Positions 1 to 9,251 of a stretch of 44,857 nt of DNA are shown one piece after another. Position 1 is the first letter of the stretch; every line of letters starts with the position of its first letter. The notes under the pieces are model-generated. The model saw nothing but the letters and a program-made list of their open reading frames with translations. It had not been told where the DNA came from and ran no database searches. A program made the translations under genes and the position numbers. This DNA is from Gemmatimonadota bacterium. Lineage in GTDB: Bacteria > Gemmatimonadota > Gemmatimonadetes > Longimicrobiales > Gaopeijiaceae. The DNA is taken from the NCBI GenBank assembly GCA_028873595.1, contig JAPPOV010000003.1, positions 1 through 44,857 on the forward strand. The letters are read 5' to 3'.

Positions 1-940
1 CCTGCAGGTGATACGCCTTGAGCTTGTTGCCCAGCCCGATCCCCCGCCCTTCCTGCCGAAGGTAGACGATCGCGCCCACGCCCTCTTCGTCGATCTGACG
101 CATCGCGGCGTGCAGCTGCTCCCCACAATCACACCGTCTCGACCCGAAAACATCGCCAGTCAGGCACTCCGAATGCATGCGAACGAGCGCATCGTCCACG
201 CCATCGAGATCGCCTTTCACCAGCGCAACGTGCTCGCGGCCATCCAGGACGCTCCGAAAGCCGATGACCGAGAAATCCCCGTATTCCGTCGGCATCTTCG
301 CTTCAGCGATACGCTCCACGAGCCGCGTGCGCGTAAGGCGGTACCGGACCAACTGGGCGACCGTGATGAACTTGAGGCCATGCGTCCGCCCGAATTCCTC
401 CAGCTGCGGCCGACGAGCCATCGTCCCATCCTCAGAGAGTATCTCGCAGATCACGCCGACGGGTGGCAAGCCTGCGAGACGGGCGAGGTCGACCGACGCT
501 TCGGTCTGCCCGACGCGGCGCAGCACTCCACCGAGCTTGGCACGTAGCGGGAATACGTGCCCTGGGCGCCGGAAGTCCTCGGGAACCGTCTCCTCACTCG
601 CCAGCAACTCGATGGTCTTGGACCGGTCCTGCGCGCTGATCCCCGTCGTTACACCGTATTTGGTGTGCGCGTCGACGGAGATGGTGAAGGCCGTCTGGTG
701 CGGATCCGTGTTCCGATCCGTCATGAGCGGAAGATCGAGCACGTCGGCTCGATCCGGGAACATGGTAACGCAGATGAGCCCGCGGCCATGCTCGGCCATG
801 AAATTGACGGCCTCAGGCGTAATCGCCGACGCCGCCATCACCAAGTCGCCTTCGTTCTCGCGGTCCTCGTCGTCCGCCACGATGACCATCCGCCCCTGGC
901 GAATGTCTTCGATAGCGTCCTCGACGCGGTCGAACTTCAT
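1..940 (-). CDS. ribBA: RibBA, bifunctional DHBP synthase / GTP cyclohydrolase II (3' end off the window)
   Basis: Makes both precursors for riboflavin: 3,4-dihydroxy-2-butanone-4-phosphate from ribulose-5-phosphate (N-terminal RibB half) and the ring-opened pyrimidine from GTP (C-terminal RibA half). Translating the minus strand from the ATG at 940 gives [16 protein letters not shown], then the acidic [12 protein letters not shown] metal/substrate loop and [10 protein letters not shown]...[10 protein letters not shown], all RibB signatures. The RibA half shows [20 protein letters not shown] with its zinc cysteines, and [16 protein letters not shown], the GTP-binding segment, just before the edge. 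About 313 codons are visible; the family is near 400, so roughly the last 90 residues lie outside. It follows ribE by 12 nt and is the last visible gene of a ribD-ribE-ribBA run. Confidence 0.96.
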   Translation of the reverse strand, partial: MKFDRVEDAIEDIRQGRMVIVADDEDRENEGDLVMAASAITPEAVNFMAEHGRGLICVTMFPDRADVLDLPLMTDRNTDPHQTAFTISVDAHTKYGVTTGISAQDRSKTIELLASEETVPEDFRRPGHVFPLRAKLGGVLRRVGQTEASVDLARLAGLPPVGVICEILSEDGTMARRPQLEEFGRTHGLKFITVAQLVRYRLTRTRLVERIAEAKMPTEYGDFSVIGFRSVLDGREHVALVKGDLDGVDDALVRMHSECLTGDVFGSRRCDCGEQLHAAMRQIDEEGVGAIVYLRQEGRGIGLGNKLKAYHLQ

Positions 941-952
941 CTCAAACACCTC

Positions 953-1573
953 TCACGAGCCAGTTCCAGGCTCGGGGTTGTCTCGTCGATTCAGAACCCT
1001 CGCAACGTACTTCCCGATCAGGTCACCCTCCACATTGACCGGGTCCCCGGGTGCCAGCATTCCCAGGTTCGTGTGCCCGTACGTAAATGGGATGACCCCG
1101 ATACGAACCCCCGTCTCACCGAGGAGTTCACTCACGGTCAAACTGACCCCATTAAGGGTGATCGAGCCATGCTCGATCGTTTCGGCGAGCACGCTCGGCG
1201 GAATCTCGAAATCGAGCACCCAGAACTCACCGTCCTTAACACACGACATGAGGTGTCCAACCCCATCCACATGCCCCTGAACGAGATGCCCATCGAGACG
1301 ATCTCCCAGACGCAGTGCCCGCTCGAGGTTTACCCGACTCCCCTCCGCATACGTTCCGGCGATGGTCCGGTCGAGTGTCGTTCCAATCACGTCGACCGAA
1401 TATCCGGTATCGGCCAGTTCGGTCACCGTCAGACATGCGCCGTCGACGGACACGGAATCACCCAGGCCGAGCTCTCGGGCGAATTCGGGAACGTCGACGT
1501 AGAAGCGCCTGGTCGATGCCCGATCTACAACGTGGCGAACCGTGCCCACCCCCTCCACGATCCCACTGAACAT
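953..1573 (-). CDS. ribE: Riboflavin synthase, alpha subunit
   Basis: Catalyses dismutation of two 6,7-dimethyl-8-ribityllumazine molecules into riboflavin. The true start is the ATG at 1573, giving MFSGIVEGVG, the classic N-terminus; the reading frame stays open further upstream, but that extension lies inside ribD. The protein is 206 aa, normal for the family. Two tandem lumazine-binding domains are visible as internal repeats: GDSVSVDGACLTV near residue 38 and HGSITLNGVSLTV in the second half, with GHVDGVG between them. The start codon shares one base with the ribD stop (TGATG), so translation is probably coupled. Lumazine synthase (ribH) is not in the window. Confidence 0.96.
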   Translation of the reverse strand: MFSGIVEGVGTVRHVVDRASTRRFYVDVPEFARELGLGDSVSVDGACLTVTELADTGYSVDVIGTTLDRTIAGTYAEGSRVNLERALRLGDRLDGHLVQGHVDGVGHLMSCVKDGEFWVLDFEIPPSVLAETIEHGSITLNGVSLTVSELLGETGVRIGVIPFTYGHTNLGMLAPGDPVNVEGDLIGKYVARVLNRRDNPEPGTGS

Positions 1574-2709
1574 CAGTCGCCAGCCCGATCGAGAGTGATC
1601 AGCGTATCGGAACCAAACGCCGCAGGGGGGCACACGGGCACGTACGATCTCCAGGCAACCTCTCCCGCGTCGTCTGCAAAGGCGGAGAGCCCCCGTGTCC
1701 CGATCGCGTGAGGCGCGATGAACAGATAGAGGCGGTCAACCATCCCGTGCCTCAGGAGGCTTGCGGAAAGATCGGCGCCGCCCTCGCAAAGGACGGACCG
1801 CAGTCCCAACTCATGACAGCGCTGAAGTACCGCCGACAGGTCGAGATGACCGGGGTTGCCTTCATCGGCAGGAACCGGATGGACCTGCGTTCCCGCCGAC
1901 TCCAAGCGCTCCAGGGCCATCTCCGTCGCCGAGTCCAGGCAGAAGACGTGCACAGGGTGGACGTCCGCATCGTGCAGCACCGCAGCTTCGGGCTCCAACT
2001 CCGCGTCCGGGAGCAGCAGGACCCTGTGGACGGACTTGTGGCCGGACGGAGCAAACCGAGGTGTGAGACGCGGATCATCGGCTGTAACCGTACCCGCCCC
2101 GACCATGACAGCATCGAAGCCCGCTCGGATCCGATGGACTTCACGCTGAGTCTCATGGCCGGTGATGAGGGTCCGCGCCCCGGGCGCCGCAGCGATGCGC
2201 GCATCCAGGCTCATGGCCAGCTTGAGCGCGATAAACGGACGATCGTGGGCAGCCGCATGAAAGAACGCGGGATTCTCCGCCCGACCGGTCGCTACGTCCC
2301 ACACAGGGCCCACCACCTCGACCCCGGCCGCCCGGAGCGTCTCCGCACCACCACCCGAACTCGGTCCAGGATCACTGGCTCCGAACACGACACGCCGAAC
2401 CCCCGCGTCGATCAGTGCCTGCGCGCACGGAGGCGTCTTCCCGTGATGGTTACACGGCTCGAGGCTCACATACGCGGTCGAGCCCTCCGCGCTAGACAGG
2501 GCCCGCTCGAGCGCGACGATCTCGGCATGCGGCCCCCCGAAGACCTCATGATATCCCTGCGACACGACCTTGCCACCCTTTACCAGAACGCAGCCCACCA
2601 TCGGATTCGGATGTACCTGCCCCCACCCTTCGTGCGCGATCCGGCGCGCCGACTCCAGGTGCGCACGATCGACTGGTTCGAGTTCGATCAGCGGAGGTCG
2701 GAGGGTCAT
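1573..2709 (-). CDS. ribD: RibD, bifunctional riboflavin deaminase/reductase
   Basis: Performs the deamination and side-chain reduction steps between the GTP cyclohydrolase product and the ribitylamino-uracil. Residues 15-145 are a cytidine-deaminase-fold domain with the zinc site HAE (61-63) and PCNHHGKTPPC (85-95). Residues about 155-378 are the RibD C-terminal reductase domain (KLAMSLDARIA, ITG, CEGGADLSASLL). The length of 378 aa is typical. The ATG at 2709 begins 2 nt after the stop of the upstream barrel protein, and the gene runs directly into ribE. No FMN riboswitch is visible upstream, as expected for an operon-internal gene. Confidence 0.95.
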   Translation of the reverse strand: MTLRPPLIELEPVDRAHLESARRIAHEGWGQVHPNPMVGCVLVKGGKVVSQGYHEVFGGPHAEIVALERALSSAEGSTAYVSLEPCNHHGKTPPCAQALIDAGVRRVVFGASDPGPSSGGGAETLRAAGVEVVGPVWDVATGRAENPAFFHAAAHDRPFIALKLAMSLDARIAAAPGARTLITGHETQREVHRIRAGFDAVMVGAGTVTADDPRLTPRFAPSGHKSVHRVLLLPDAELEPEAAVLHDADVHPVHVFCLDSATEMALERLESAGTQVHPVPADEGNPGHLDLSAVLQRCHELGLRSVLCEGGADLSASLLRHGMVDRLYLFIAPHAIGTRGLSAFADDAGEVAWRSYVPVCPPAAFGSDTLITLDRAGD

Positions 2710-2711
2710 GA

Positions 2712-3668
2712 TTACAGGGTCAGCCGCGCGGAGAGCCCACCAAACAGCGTGCTCGACGTGGGGTCATGGGGCCCGTCCCATCCGGAAACCGCATCGAAGC
2801 CCTCGGCCCAGCCAGCCTCGACCGAGAGCGTCAGCACGATCCCGAACGTTGTTGAAGCGCCCCCAAAGTACATGAGTCGATCGGAGTGGACCGGTCCGGT
2901 GACCCGGGCTCGCCCCCCCTGCTCACCGGTGTTGGCAACGTCGATCGTGACTTCCCCGTCGTACTCCTCGTACCCCAGGCCAACGAGCCACTCGACGGCA
3001 AACAGGTCCTTCCCCACCGTGGCACGGTACGACGTCACGTCCGAAGAGAGTTCGAAGCCACCAGGGCCTCCTGCAGACAGGCGTGCCAGGTCGTCCGGGA
3101 AGCGCTTCGCGACCGAGAGCGAAACGCCCGGCACGGTGAAACCCTCGCGCAGTACGCCGACTCGAATCCCCGCGGAATAAGAGCGAGCACCCTCGCTGAG
3201 CCCCTCGCCCTCCGGCAGAAAGAGCAGACTCGCTTGACCGAACACGTCGAGGGAAAGGAAGCCCCCGACAGTCGGCATCAGCTGGATGCCTTCGAAGAGC
3301 CCCGCGGACACCCTGCCGTGGATTGTGGTAGCGATCGAACCACCCTCCCGGATCACGAGTGGGTCCGAGAGATCCGGAAACGTCATATCGACCAGGCCGG
3401 CCCGAACCGAGAAAGCCAGTCGGGGTCCGCCCCCGACCCGGGTTCCCAGCGTGGTCGCGGTGCCGGGCACCTCCACGCCGGTGCCCGCGAGCAACCCGAC
3501 CTGGGACTGAAGCGCCTGCGCGCCCACCGCGGCGCCTGTGCACAGTCGGGCACTGCCACCGGCACCGACACACGCAGTCGTGAGCTGAGCCAGTGTCTGC
3601 CCGTACGCAGGCGCGGCCCAGAACATCGCCCCCATCAACAGGGCCTTCGGTGCGTGGGGCACCTTCAC
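2712..3668 (-). CDS. Predicted outer-membrane beta-barrel protein, function unknown
   Basis: I do not recognise a specific family. The 318-aa product starts with a Sec signal peptide (MKVPHAPKALLMGAMFWAAP, cleavage near AYG-Q at residues 22-25). The mature part is made of alternating hydrophobic/polar strands with Gly and aromatic turns (RLAFSVRAGLVDM, TVGGFLSLDVFGQASLLFL, LMYFGGASTTFGIVLTLS) and ends in ...LFGGLSARLTL, which fits a small outer-membrane barrel. Its start overlaps the purM stop by 4 nt and its stop lies 2 nt before ribD, so it is translationally embedded in a purine-riboflavin operon. A porin or envelope role is inferred from topology only. Confidence 0.8.
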   Translation of the reverse strand: MKVPHAPKALLMGAMFWAAPAYGQTLAQLTTACVGAGGSARLCTGAAVGAQALQSQVGLLAGTGVEVPGTATTLGTRVGGGPRLAFSVRAGLVDMTFPDLSDPLVIREGGSIATTIHGRVSAGLFEGIQLMPTVGGFLSLDVFGQASLLFLPEGEGLSEGARSYSAGIRVGVLREGFTVPGVSLSVAKRFPDDLARLSAGGPGGFELSSDVTSYRATVGKDLFAVEWLVGLGYEEYDGEVTIDVANTGEQGGRARVTGPVHSDRLMYFGGASTTFGIVLTLSVEAGWAEGFDAVSGWDGPHDPTSSTLFGGLSARLTL

Positions 3669-4693
3669 CGGTAACGGACCTCCGAGCCAGGCTGGATGGC
3701 GCCGATGGTCCAGCTCTCCATCCCGTGCATCTCCGCGGTAGAGTGGATGGCAGCCGCATCGTCTTCCGATACCACAGCGATCATCCCCACCCCCATGTTG
3801 AAGACCCGATCCATCTCCTCGCGATCGACGCTACCGGCTTCCTGCAGTGCCTCGAAGACCGGAGGAATCGGCCAAGACGCACGATCGACGACAGCCCCGA
3901 GTCCCTGAGGTAGCACACGCGGCAGGTTGCCCGGGATTCCACCGCCTGTCACATGCGCAAGCCCATGAACGATCCCGTCCTTCAGAGGCTCGGCAAGCAC
4001 ATTCAGATAGCTGCGGTGAACAGCGAGCAACTCTTCTCCCACAGTCCGATCCGTCCCGGGAAAGGGGTCAGCCACGGTGAGTCCCATCACGTCGAAGACG
4101 ATCTTGCGGGCCAACGTGTACCCGTTGGTGTGCAGCCCCGACGACTCCAGCCCCACAAGCACATCGCCGTCAACGATCCGTGAGCCGTCGATCACCGAAT
4201 CCCGCGCGACTGACCCGACGATGAAACCCGCCAGATCGTATTCGTCGGCCGCATAGAAGTCGGGCATCTGGGCCGTCTCACCTCCCAGGAGTGCGCACCC
4301 GTTCTCCTTGCATGCGATGGCCACACCACGCACGACGTCCTGCACGACCTCCTCGTCCATCTCGCCGGTCGCGAGGTAGTCGAGGAAGAACATCGGCCGT
4401 GCACCCTGCACCAGAATGTCGTTGACGCAGTGATTCACGAGGCATTGGCCGACCGTGTGATGTACACCCGTCGAGAAGGCGAGCTTGAGCTTGGTCCCCA
4501 CGCCGTCCGCGCTGGAAACCAGCACCGGCTGGTCGACGTCATCCGGGACCTGATAGAGCCCTCCGAATGCACCCAGTTCAGAAAGCGTGAACCGATCGCG
4601 GGTCGAGGCAACGAGTTCCTTCAGCCCTTCCTTGGTTCGCTCAGCGGCGTCGAGATCGACACCGGCGTCGGCGTAGCTGAGTCCGTCAGACAT
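3665..4693 (-). CDS. purM: PurM, phosphoribosylformylglycinamidine cyclo-ligase (AIR synthetase)
   Basis: ATP-dependent closure of FGAM to aminoimidazole ribotide, step 5 of purine synthesis, in the cytoplasm. The 342-aa protein starts MSDGLSYADAGVDLDA and shows the PurM/ThiL ATP-binding signature DGVGTKLK (63-70), the GGETAQMP motif (137-144) and the C-terminal HVTGGGIPGNLPR segment. The length is standard. It overlaps the upstream PfkB kinase gene by 8 nt and the downstream barrel-protein gene by 4 nt. The neighbourhood joins purine synthesis (GTP supply) to riboflavin synthesis, which consumes GTP. Confidence 0.97.
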   Translation of the reverse strand: MSDGLSYADAGVDLDAAERTKEGLKELVASTRDRFTLSELGAFGGLYQVPDDVDQPVLVSSADGVGTKLKLAFSTGVHHTVGQCLVNHCVNDILVQGARPMFFLDYLATGEMDEEVVQDVVRGVAIACKENGCALLGGETAQMPDFYAADEYDLAGFIVGSVARDSVIDGSRIVDGDVLVGLESSGLHTNGYTLARKIVFDVMGLTVADPFPGTDRTVGEELLAVHRSYLNVLAEPLKDGIVHGLAHVTGGGIPGNLPRVLPQGLGAVVDRASWPIPPVFEALQEAGSVDREEMDRVFNMGVGMIAVVSEDDAAAIHSTAEMHGMESWTIGAIQPGSEVRYR

Positions 4694-5615
4694 GCTGTTC
4701 TACCGTAAGGTGGGTTTCGAAGGCAGTGAGGCGGCGAAACTCTTCCACGCGTTCAGCCACGTCGCGCGAACCGAGATCGACGAGACGTTCGACACTGAAA
4801 CGCTCGCACGCAAAAGAGCCAAGGGCCGAACCGTAAACCATTGCGCGGCGGAGCGTGGCCGGAGTCACCTCACCCGACCGGGCCAACTGGCCCATGAACC
4901 CGCCCGCGAACGAGTCGCCGGCACCCGTAGGATCGAAGACCTCTTCGAGCGGATAGCCCGGGACGTAGAAGATCCAGTCGTCCGCGAAGAGGATCGCACC
5001 GTGTTCACCCTTCTTCACCACGACGATGTCCGGACCTCGGGCCTGCACCCAGCGGGAAGCCTTGAGAAGGTTGGGCTCATCGGCGAGCTGGCGCACTTCC
5101 TCGTCGTTGATCATCAAGATCTGGACGCGCCCGAGCAGCTCCAGTAGCGGCTCACGGGCCCCCTCGATCCAGAAGTTCATCGTGTCACACGCCACGACCT
5201 CCGGGGATGCGACCTGGTCGAGCACATCGTGCTGGAGCGCTGGATCGATGTTGCCCAGGAAGACGAATCGGGCATCACGGAACCCCTCGGGGATCTTCGG
5301 CTCGAAATCCGCGAAGACACCCAGCTGAGTATCGAGCGTGTCCCGCGTATTCAGGTCGTAGTGGTACCGGCCAGCCCAGAAGAAACTCTCCCCTGCTGCC
5401 TGCTCGATGCCGCTCAGGTCCGCGCCTCGCTCAGACAGGAAGCCAAGGTCATCGATGGGGTAATCGTCCCCCACGACCCCGACCAACTGAACTGGATTGA
5501 ACACGGTCGCGGCCGCAGAGAAGTAGACTGCCGATCCACCGAGTACGCGATCGGCCTTACCGAACGGCGTCTCAATCGAGTCGAGCGCCACACTGCCCAC
5601 ACACAAAATCGACAT
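4686..5615 (-). CDS. PfkB/ribokinase-family sugar or nucleoside kinase
   Basis: ATP-dependent kinase of the PfkB family; the substrate cannot be read from the sequence. The 309-aa protein has the N-terminal substrate-side glycine motif VLGGSAVYFSAAA (24-36) and the C-terminal family signature DPTGAGDSFAGGF (228-240), where D234 is the expected catalytic base in the anion-hole GAGD. The segment DTMNFWIEGAREPL and INDEEVRQL are typical of the adenosine kinase/ribokinase-like branch. It overlaps purM by 8 nt and starts 5 nt after argS. Its position before purM makes a nucleoside or ribose role plausible, but this is only inference. Confidence 0.88.
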   Translation of the reverse strand: MSILCVGSVALDSIETPFGKADRVLGGSAVYFSAAATVFNPVQLVGVVGDDYPIDDLGFLSERGADLSGIEQAAGESFFWAGRYHYDLNTRDTLDTQLGVFADFEPKIPEGFRDARFVFLGNIDPALQHDVLDQVASPEVVACDTMNFWIEGAREPLLELLGRVQILMINDEEVRQLADEPNLLKASRWVQARGPDIVVVKKGEHGAILFADDWIFYVPGYPLEEVFDPTGAGDSFAGGFMGQLARSGEVTPATLRRAMVYGSALGSFACERFSVERLVDLGSRDVAERVEEFRRLTAFETHLTVEQHV

Positions 5616-5620
5616 GCGAT

Positions 5621-7312
5621 TCAGCTCTCCTGCTCGTCCTCGCGAACCATGCGCACCGGCGCATCGATCCCGAGAAGCGTAAGTCCGTTACGGAGGACGA
5701 TCTGCACTGCGCGTGCCAGCGCGAGTCGGGCGTCACGGAGCCCTGCGTCGTCGGAAAGCACCGCAAGTTCAGGGTTCCGAGAGGGATTCCCCGCGTGATA
5801 CCAGGAATTGGCCGCCCCCGCCGTCTGCTCGAGATAGTCGCAAACGACATGCGGTGAGGAATCCCGTGCGGCCCGCTCGACCACGTCGGCGAACTCACCC
5901 AGGCGCTTGACCAGATCCAGCTCGAGTTCGTGGGTGAGAAGGCCGAGGTCGGCCGCACCACATTGCACGTCAGACAGCTCCACCTCCGCCTTTCGGAAGA
6001 TCGAGCACATGCGTGCGTGCGCGTACTGGACCTTGTACACCGGATTCTTGTCCGAATGGTCGAGCGCGACGTCGAGATCGAAGAGGAGGTGCGCGTCCGG
6101 CTTCCGCATCTGAAAGAAGTACCGGGCGACATTCACCCCCACCTGCTCATACAGTTCTCGAAGCGTCATCCCCGACCCGGTCCGCTTAGAGAACTTCACC
6201 TCCGCACCGTCCTGAACGACACGCACCATCTGGTGGAGCACGTATTCCGGATAGCCCGCAGGAAGGCCGAGTGCCTGCAGGCCCGCCCGGACCCGATCCA
6301 CCGTCCCGTGATGGTCAGCGCCCTGCACGTTGATCACCCGCTCGAAGCCACGCTCCCACTTCGTCCTGTGGTACGCGACGTCAGGAAGGAAATACGTCGG
6401 CTGTCCGTTGCTACGGACCATGACACGGTCCTTCTGGTCTCCGAATTCGGTCGTTTTCAGCCACGTAGCGCCTTCGTGCTCGTACACGAGACCGGTCTCC
6501 TTCAGGGCCTCGATGGTACCGTCCACTCGCCCGCCGCTATACAGCGACGATTCGAGGTAGTACTCGTCGAAATGGACCCGAAAGTCGCTCAGGTCCCGGT
6601 CCTGCTCCTCGCGGAGCATGCGTACCGCATGAATTCGGATGGCGTCATTCGCCTCCTCCGAATCGTCGTCCTTGAAACGGTCTCCGATCTCACTCACGAG
6701 GGCATCGGCCACGTCTTTGACGTACTCGCCCTGATACCCGTCCTCCGGAACGGCTTCCTCGACACCGAGGGCCTGTCGGTACCGGGCACGCACGCTGAAC
6801 GTGAGCTGGTCGATCTGCCGCCCGGCGTCGTTGTAGTAGTACTCCCGGTGCACCGCCCACCCCGTCCAGTCCAGGAGCGACGCGACACCGTCTCCGAGCG
6901 CCGCCTGACGACCGTGTCCCACATGGAGCGGCCCTGTAGGGTTTGCCGACACGAATTCGACCATCACGGCCCGGCCCTGCCCGACGTCCGACCGGCCCCA
7001 ATCCTCATCGGCGTCGAGAATGTCGTCCAGGACAGACGCGACGGTCCCGGTCGCAAGATGGAAGTTCAGGAAGCCCGGGCCAGCGACCTGCACGGCATCG
7101 ACACCTGCCGCATCGAGGTCGAGCCGTTGCGCGATCTCCTCAGCAATCTGTCGGGGGGACCGTGAAAGCGGCTTGGCGAGCGTCAGTGCGACATTGGTCG
7201 CGAGATCCCCGTGCGATGGGTCTCGGGGACGCTCGAGCGTGATCGTACCGACCGGTGCACCGATCTCTTCCAGAACGGCTTCGAGGGCGGCGCGGATCGC
7301 ATCGTTCGCCAT
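5621..7312 (-). CDS. argS: Arginyl-tRNA synthetase
   Basis: Class I aminoacyl-tRNA synthetase charging tRNA-Arg. I chose the ATG at 7312 (MANDAIRAALEAVLEEIG): an open frame extends upstream, but that part overlaps the FmdB-like gene and has no synthetase similarity. The 563-aa protein shows the N-terminal Arg-tRNA additional domain, the HIGH-type motif as HVGHGRQAALGD, the KMSKS-type loop as KFSKRTGSGMTL, and a C-terminal DALR anticodon-binding domain (VQYAHARMCSIFRKA). The start lies 1 nt after the FmdB-like stop, so the two are likely co-translated. Confidence 0.97.
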   Translation of the reverse strand: MANDAIRAALEAVLEEIGAPVGTITLERPRDPSHGDLATNVALTLAKPLSRSPRQIAEEIAQRLDLDAAGVDAVQVAGPGFLNFHLATGTVASVLDDILDADEDWGRSDVGQGRAVMVEFVSANPTGPLHVGHGRQAALGDGVASLLDWTGWAVHREYYYNDAGRQIDQLTFSVRARYRQALGVEEAVPEDGYQGEYVKDVADALVSEIGDRFKDDDSEEANDAIRIHAVRMLREEQDRDLSDFRVHFDEYYLESSLYSGGRVDGTIEALKETGLVYEHEGATWLKTTEFGDQKDRVMVRSNGQPTYFLPDVAYHRTKWERGFERVINVQGADHHGTVDRVRAGLQALGLPAGYPEYVLHQMVRVVQDGAEVKFSKRTGSGMTLRELYEQVGVNVARYFFQMRKPDAHLLFDLDVALDHSDKNPVYKVQYAHARMCSIFRKAEVELSDVQCGAADLGLLTHELELDLVKRLGEFADVVERAARDSSPHVVCDYLEQTAGAANSWYHAGNPSRNPELAVLSDDAGLRDARLALARAVQIVLRNGLTLLGIDAPVRMVREDEQES

Positions 7313-7313
7313 G

Positions 7314-7634
7314 TCAGGAGTCCGAAGAGGACGAAGACGAGGAAGAGTCCGCCGATGAAGATGTGTCCGGCGATGAGGAGCTGCCAGACGACGCCCCGTT
7401 CTCCGAGCTGCCGCTTCCCCCGGGCTGCTCGGCCGACGCCTTCTTCTTGTACTCCTCCGAGCGGTAGTCGGTGATGTAGAAGCCATCTCCCTTGAAGAGG
7501 AAGCCGGCCCCACCCGAGATCAGGCGCTGGGCTCCTTCACCGCATTCTGGACACGCCGCAACGGGGTCGTCCGACATCTTCTGGAAGACCTCGAAGCGGT
7601 GGCCTTTTTGGCATTGATAGTCGTACGTGGGCAT
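7314..7634 (-). CDS. FmdB-family zinc-ribbon protein with serine-rich tail
   Basis: Small putative regulatory zinc-ribbon protein of the FmdB family. The ATG at 7634 gives MPTYDYQCQKGHRFEVFQ, the invariant family N-terminus; the frame remains open further upstream but shows no family match there. The 106-aa protein carries the two metal-binding knuckles, CQKGH (residues 8-12) and CPEC (27-30). After residue about 60 it changes to a low-complexity tail dominated by Ser with Gly, Asp, Glu and Pro, with runs of up to eight serines. The tail is unusual in its purity and is likely disordered. The gene abuts argS (1-nt gap). The biochemical function of this family is not established. Confidence 0.9.
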   Translation of the reverse strand: MPTYDYQCQKGHRFEVFQKMSDDPVAACPECGEGAQRLISGGAGFLFKGDGFYITDYRSEEYKKKASAEQPGGSGSSENGASSGSSSSPDTSSSADSSSSSSSSDS

Positions 7635-7721
7635 CGACGAGGGGAACGAGCTGCGTAGAGAGAGACGCACCATGACCGGGCGCGAGAAGCCTCGAAAATT
7701 AAACCCGACGGAGGGCGGGTA

Positions 7722-9251
7722 CTACCCGTCCCACGTCCCCCACTCCTCACGCAGTGCATCGCTGATCTCGCCCAGCGTCACGCCGAGCTTCACAGCGTCG
7801 ATCAGACCCGGCATGAGGTTGTCGCTGGACGACGCCACGAGGCGGATCGAGTCGAGCGCAGTGGCCGCGGCCGTCTCGTCTCGAGATGAACGCACAGCCC
7901 GCAGCCGAGCCACCTGTGCGCGCTCGAGCGCCGAATAGTCCGGCTGGCCGATGCGGGGGGGGCCTTCGTCCTCAGAATGCACGTTCACACCGACCACGCT
8001 GCGCTCGCCCGACTCGATGTCCATCTGGAAGCGATACGCGGCCTGGTGGATCTCCTCCTGCATGAACTCGATCGCCTGTGATGCTCCGCCCATGTCGTCG
8101 ATCTTCGCGAGGTATTCCATCGCGAGCCGCTCCACCTCATCGGTCAACGCCTCGACGTAGTGTGAACCGCCGAGAGGATCCACGGTCTTGGTGACCCCGG
8201 ATTCCGACGACATCACCTGCTGCGTGCGCAGCGCCAGCTTCGCCGACTCCTCCGTCGGAAGGGCGAGTGCCTCGTCATAGCCGTTGGTATGAAGCGACTG
8301 CGTCCCGCCCAGCGTCGCTGCGAGGGCCTGAATCGTCACCCGGACCACGTTGTTGAGTGGCTGCTGCGCCGTGAGGGTCGAGCCCCCGGTCTGCGTGTGA
8401 AACCGAAGCATGCATGAGCGATCGGAGGCACCGAACCGTTCTCGCATGAGCGTTGCCCACAAGCGTCGCGCGGCCCTGAACTTGGCGACCTCTTCGAGTA
8501 AGTCGTTGTGTGCCGCGAAGAAGAAGGAGAGGCGTGGCGCGAACGCCTCGAGATCCAGTCCGGCGTCGAGTGCCCGACGGACGTATTCGAGGCCGTTGGC
8601 AAAGGTGAAGGCGATCTCCTGCGGGGCGGTCGAACCCGCCTCGCGGATGTGATATCCGGAGATCGACACCGTATTCCACTTGGGGACATCTCGGGAGCAA
8701 AACCCCATGATATCCGAGATCAGGCGAAGGCTCTGATCCACCGGGTAGATGTAGGTCCCCCGGGCGATGTACTCCTTCAACACGTCGTTCTGGACCGTAC
8801 CGGACAGCGCCGACCGGTCAGCTCCCTGTTCGTCACCGAGCGCGACGTAGAGCGCGAGAAGAATGCCCGCCGTGGAATTGATCGTCATCGACGTCGATAC
8901 CCGATCGAGGCGGATCCCGTCAAAGAGCCTTCTCATGTCGTCCAGCGAATCGATCGCGACGCCGACGCGCCCGACTTCACCCATCGCCATCGACGCATCC
9001 GAGTCGTATCCCATCTGTGTCGGCAGGTCGAATGCCACCGAGAGTCCCGTCTGTCCCCGGTCGAGGAGGTAGCGGAATCGCTCGTTGGTCTCTTCTGCCG
9101 TCCCGAAACCCGCGTACTGCCGCATTGTCCAGACGCGGCCGCGGTACATCGTTTCGTAAACCCCTCGCGTAAACGGGTACGTACCGGCCGGTGGGCCATA
9201 CACCGGATCGACCTCGATGCCCGAGTCGGTCTGGATGGGCGTATCGGACAT
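7722..9251 (-). CDS. Methylmalonyl-CoA mutase large subunit (catalytic domain only)
   Basis: Adenosylcobalamin-dependent isomerisation of methylmalonyl-CoA to succinyl-CoA. The 509-aa protein contains the TIM-barrel acyl-CoA mutase domain ([69 protein letters not shown]) but stops before any B12-binding DxHxxG domain. It must therefore work with a separate small subunit, which is not in the window. TMRQYAGF carries Tyr46 at the position where methylmalonyl-CoA mutases have Tyr and isobutyryl-CoA mutases Phe. ARGTYIYP keeps an Arg where methylmalonyl enzymes bind the substrate carboxylate. These point to methylmalonyl-CoA as substrate. The start overlaps the biotin-carrier stop (TAATG). Confidence 0.93.
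   Translation of the reverse strand: MSDTPIQTDSGIEVDPVYGPPAGTYPFTRGVYETMYRGRVWTMRQYAGFGTAEETNERFRYLLDRGQTGLSVAFDLPTQMGYDSDASMAMGEVGRVGVAIDSLDDMRRLFDGIRLDRVSTSMTINSTAGILLALYVALGDEQGADRSALSGTVQNDVLKEYIARGTYIYPVDQSLRLISDIMGFCSRDVPKWNTVSISGYHIREAGSTAPQEIAFTFANGLEYVRRALDAGLDLEAFAPRLSFFFAAHNDLLEEVAKFRAARRLWATLMRERFGASDRSCMLRFHTQTGGSTLTAQQPLNNVVRVTIQALAATLGGTQSLHTNGYDEALALPTEESAKLALRTQQVMSSESGVTKTVDPLGGSHYVEALTDEVERLAMEYLAKIDDMGGASQAIEFMQEEIHQAAYRFQMDIESGERSVVGVNVHSEDEGPPRIGQPDYSALERAQVARLRAVRSSRDETAAATALDSIRLVASSSDNLMPGLIDAVKLGVTLGEISDALREEWGTWDG

Noticed and set aside
2700..2760. FMN riboswitch before ribD
   Set aside because: Only 2 nt separate ribD from the upstream gene, and no RFN-element pattern is visible there.
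5930..7165. A 411-codon plus-strand open frame opposite argS
   Set aside because: Antisense shadow of conserved argS motifs; no independent similarity.
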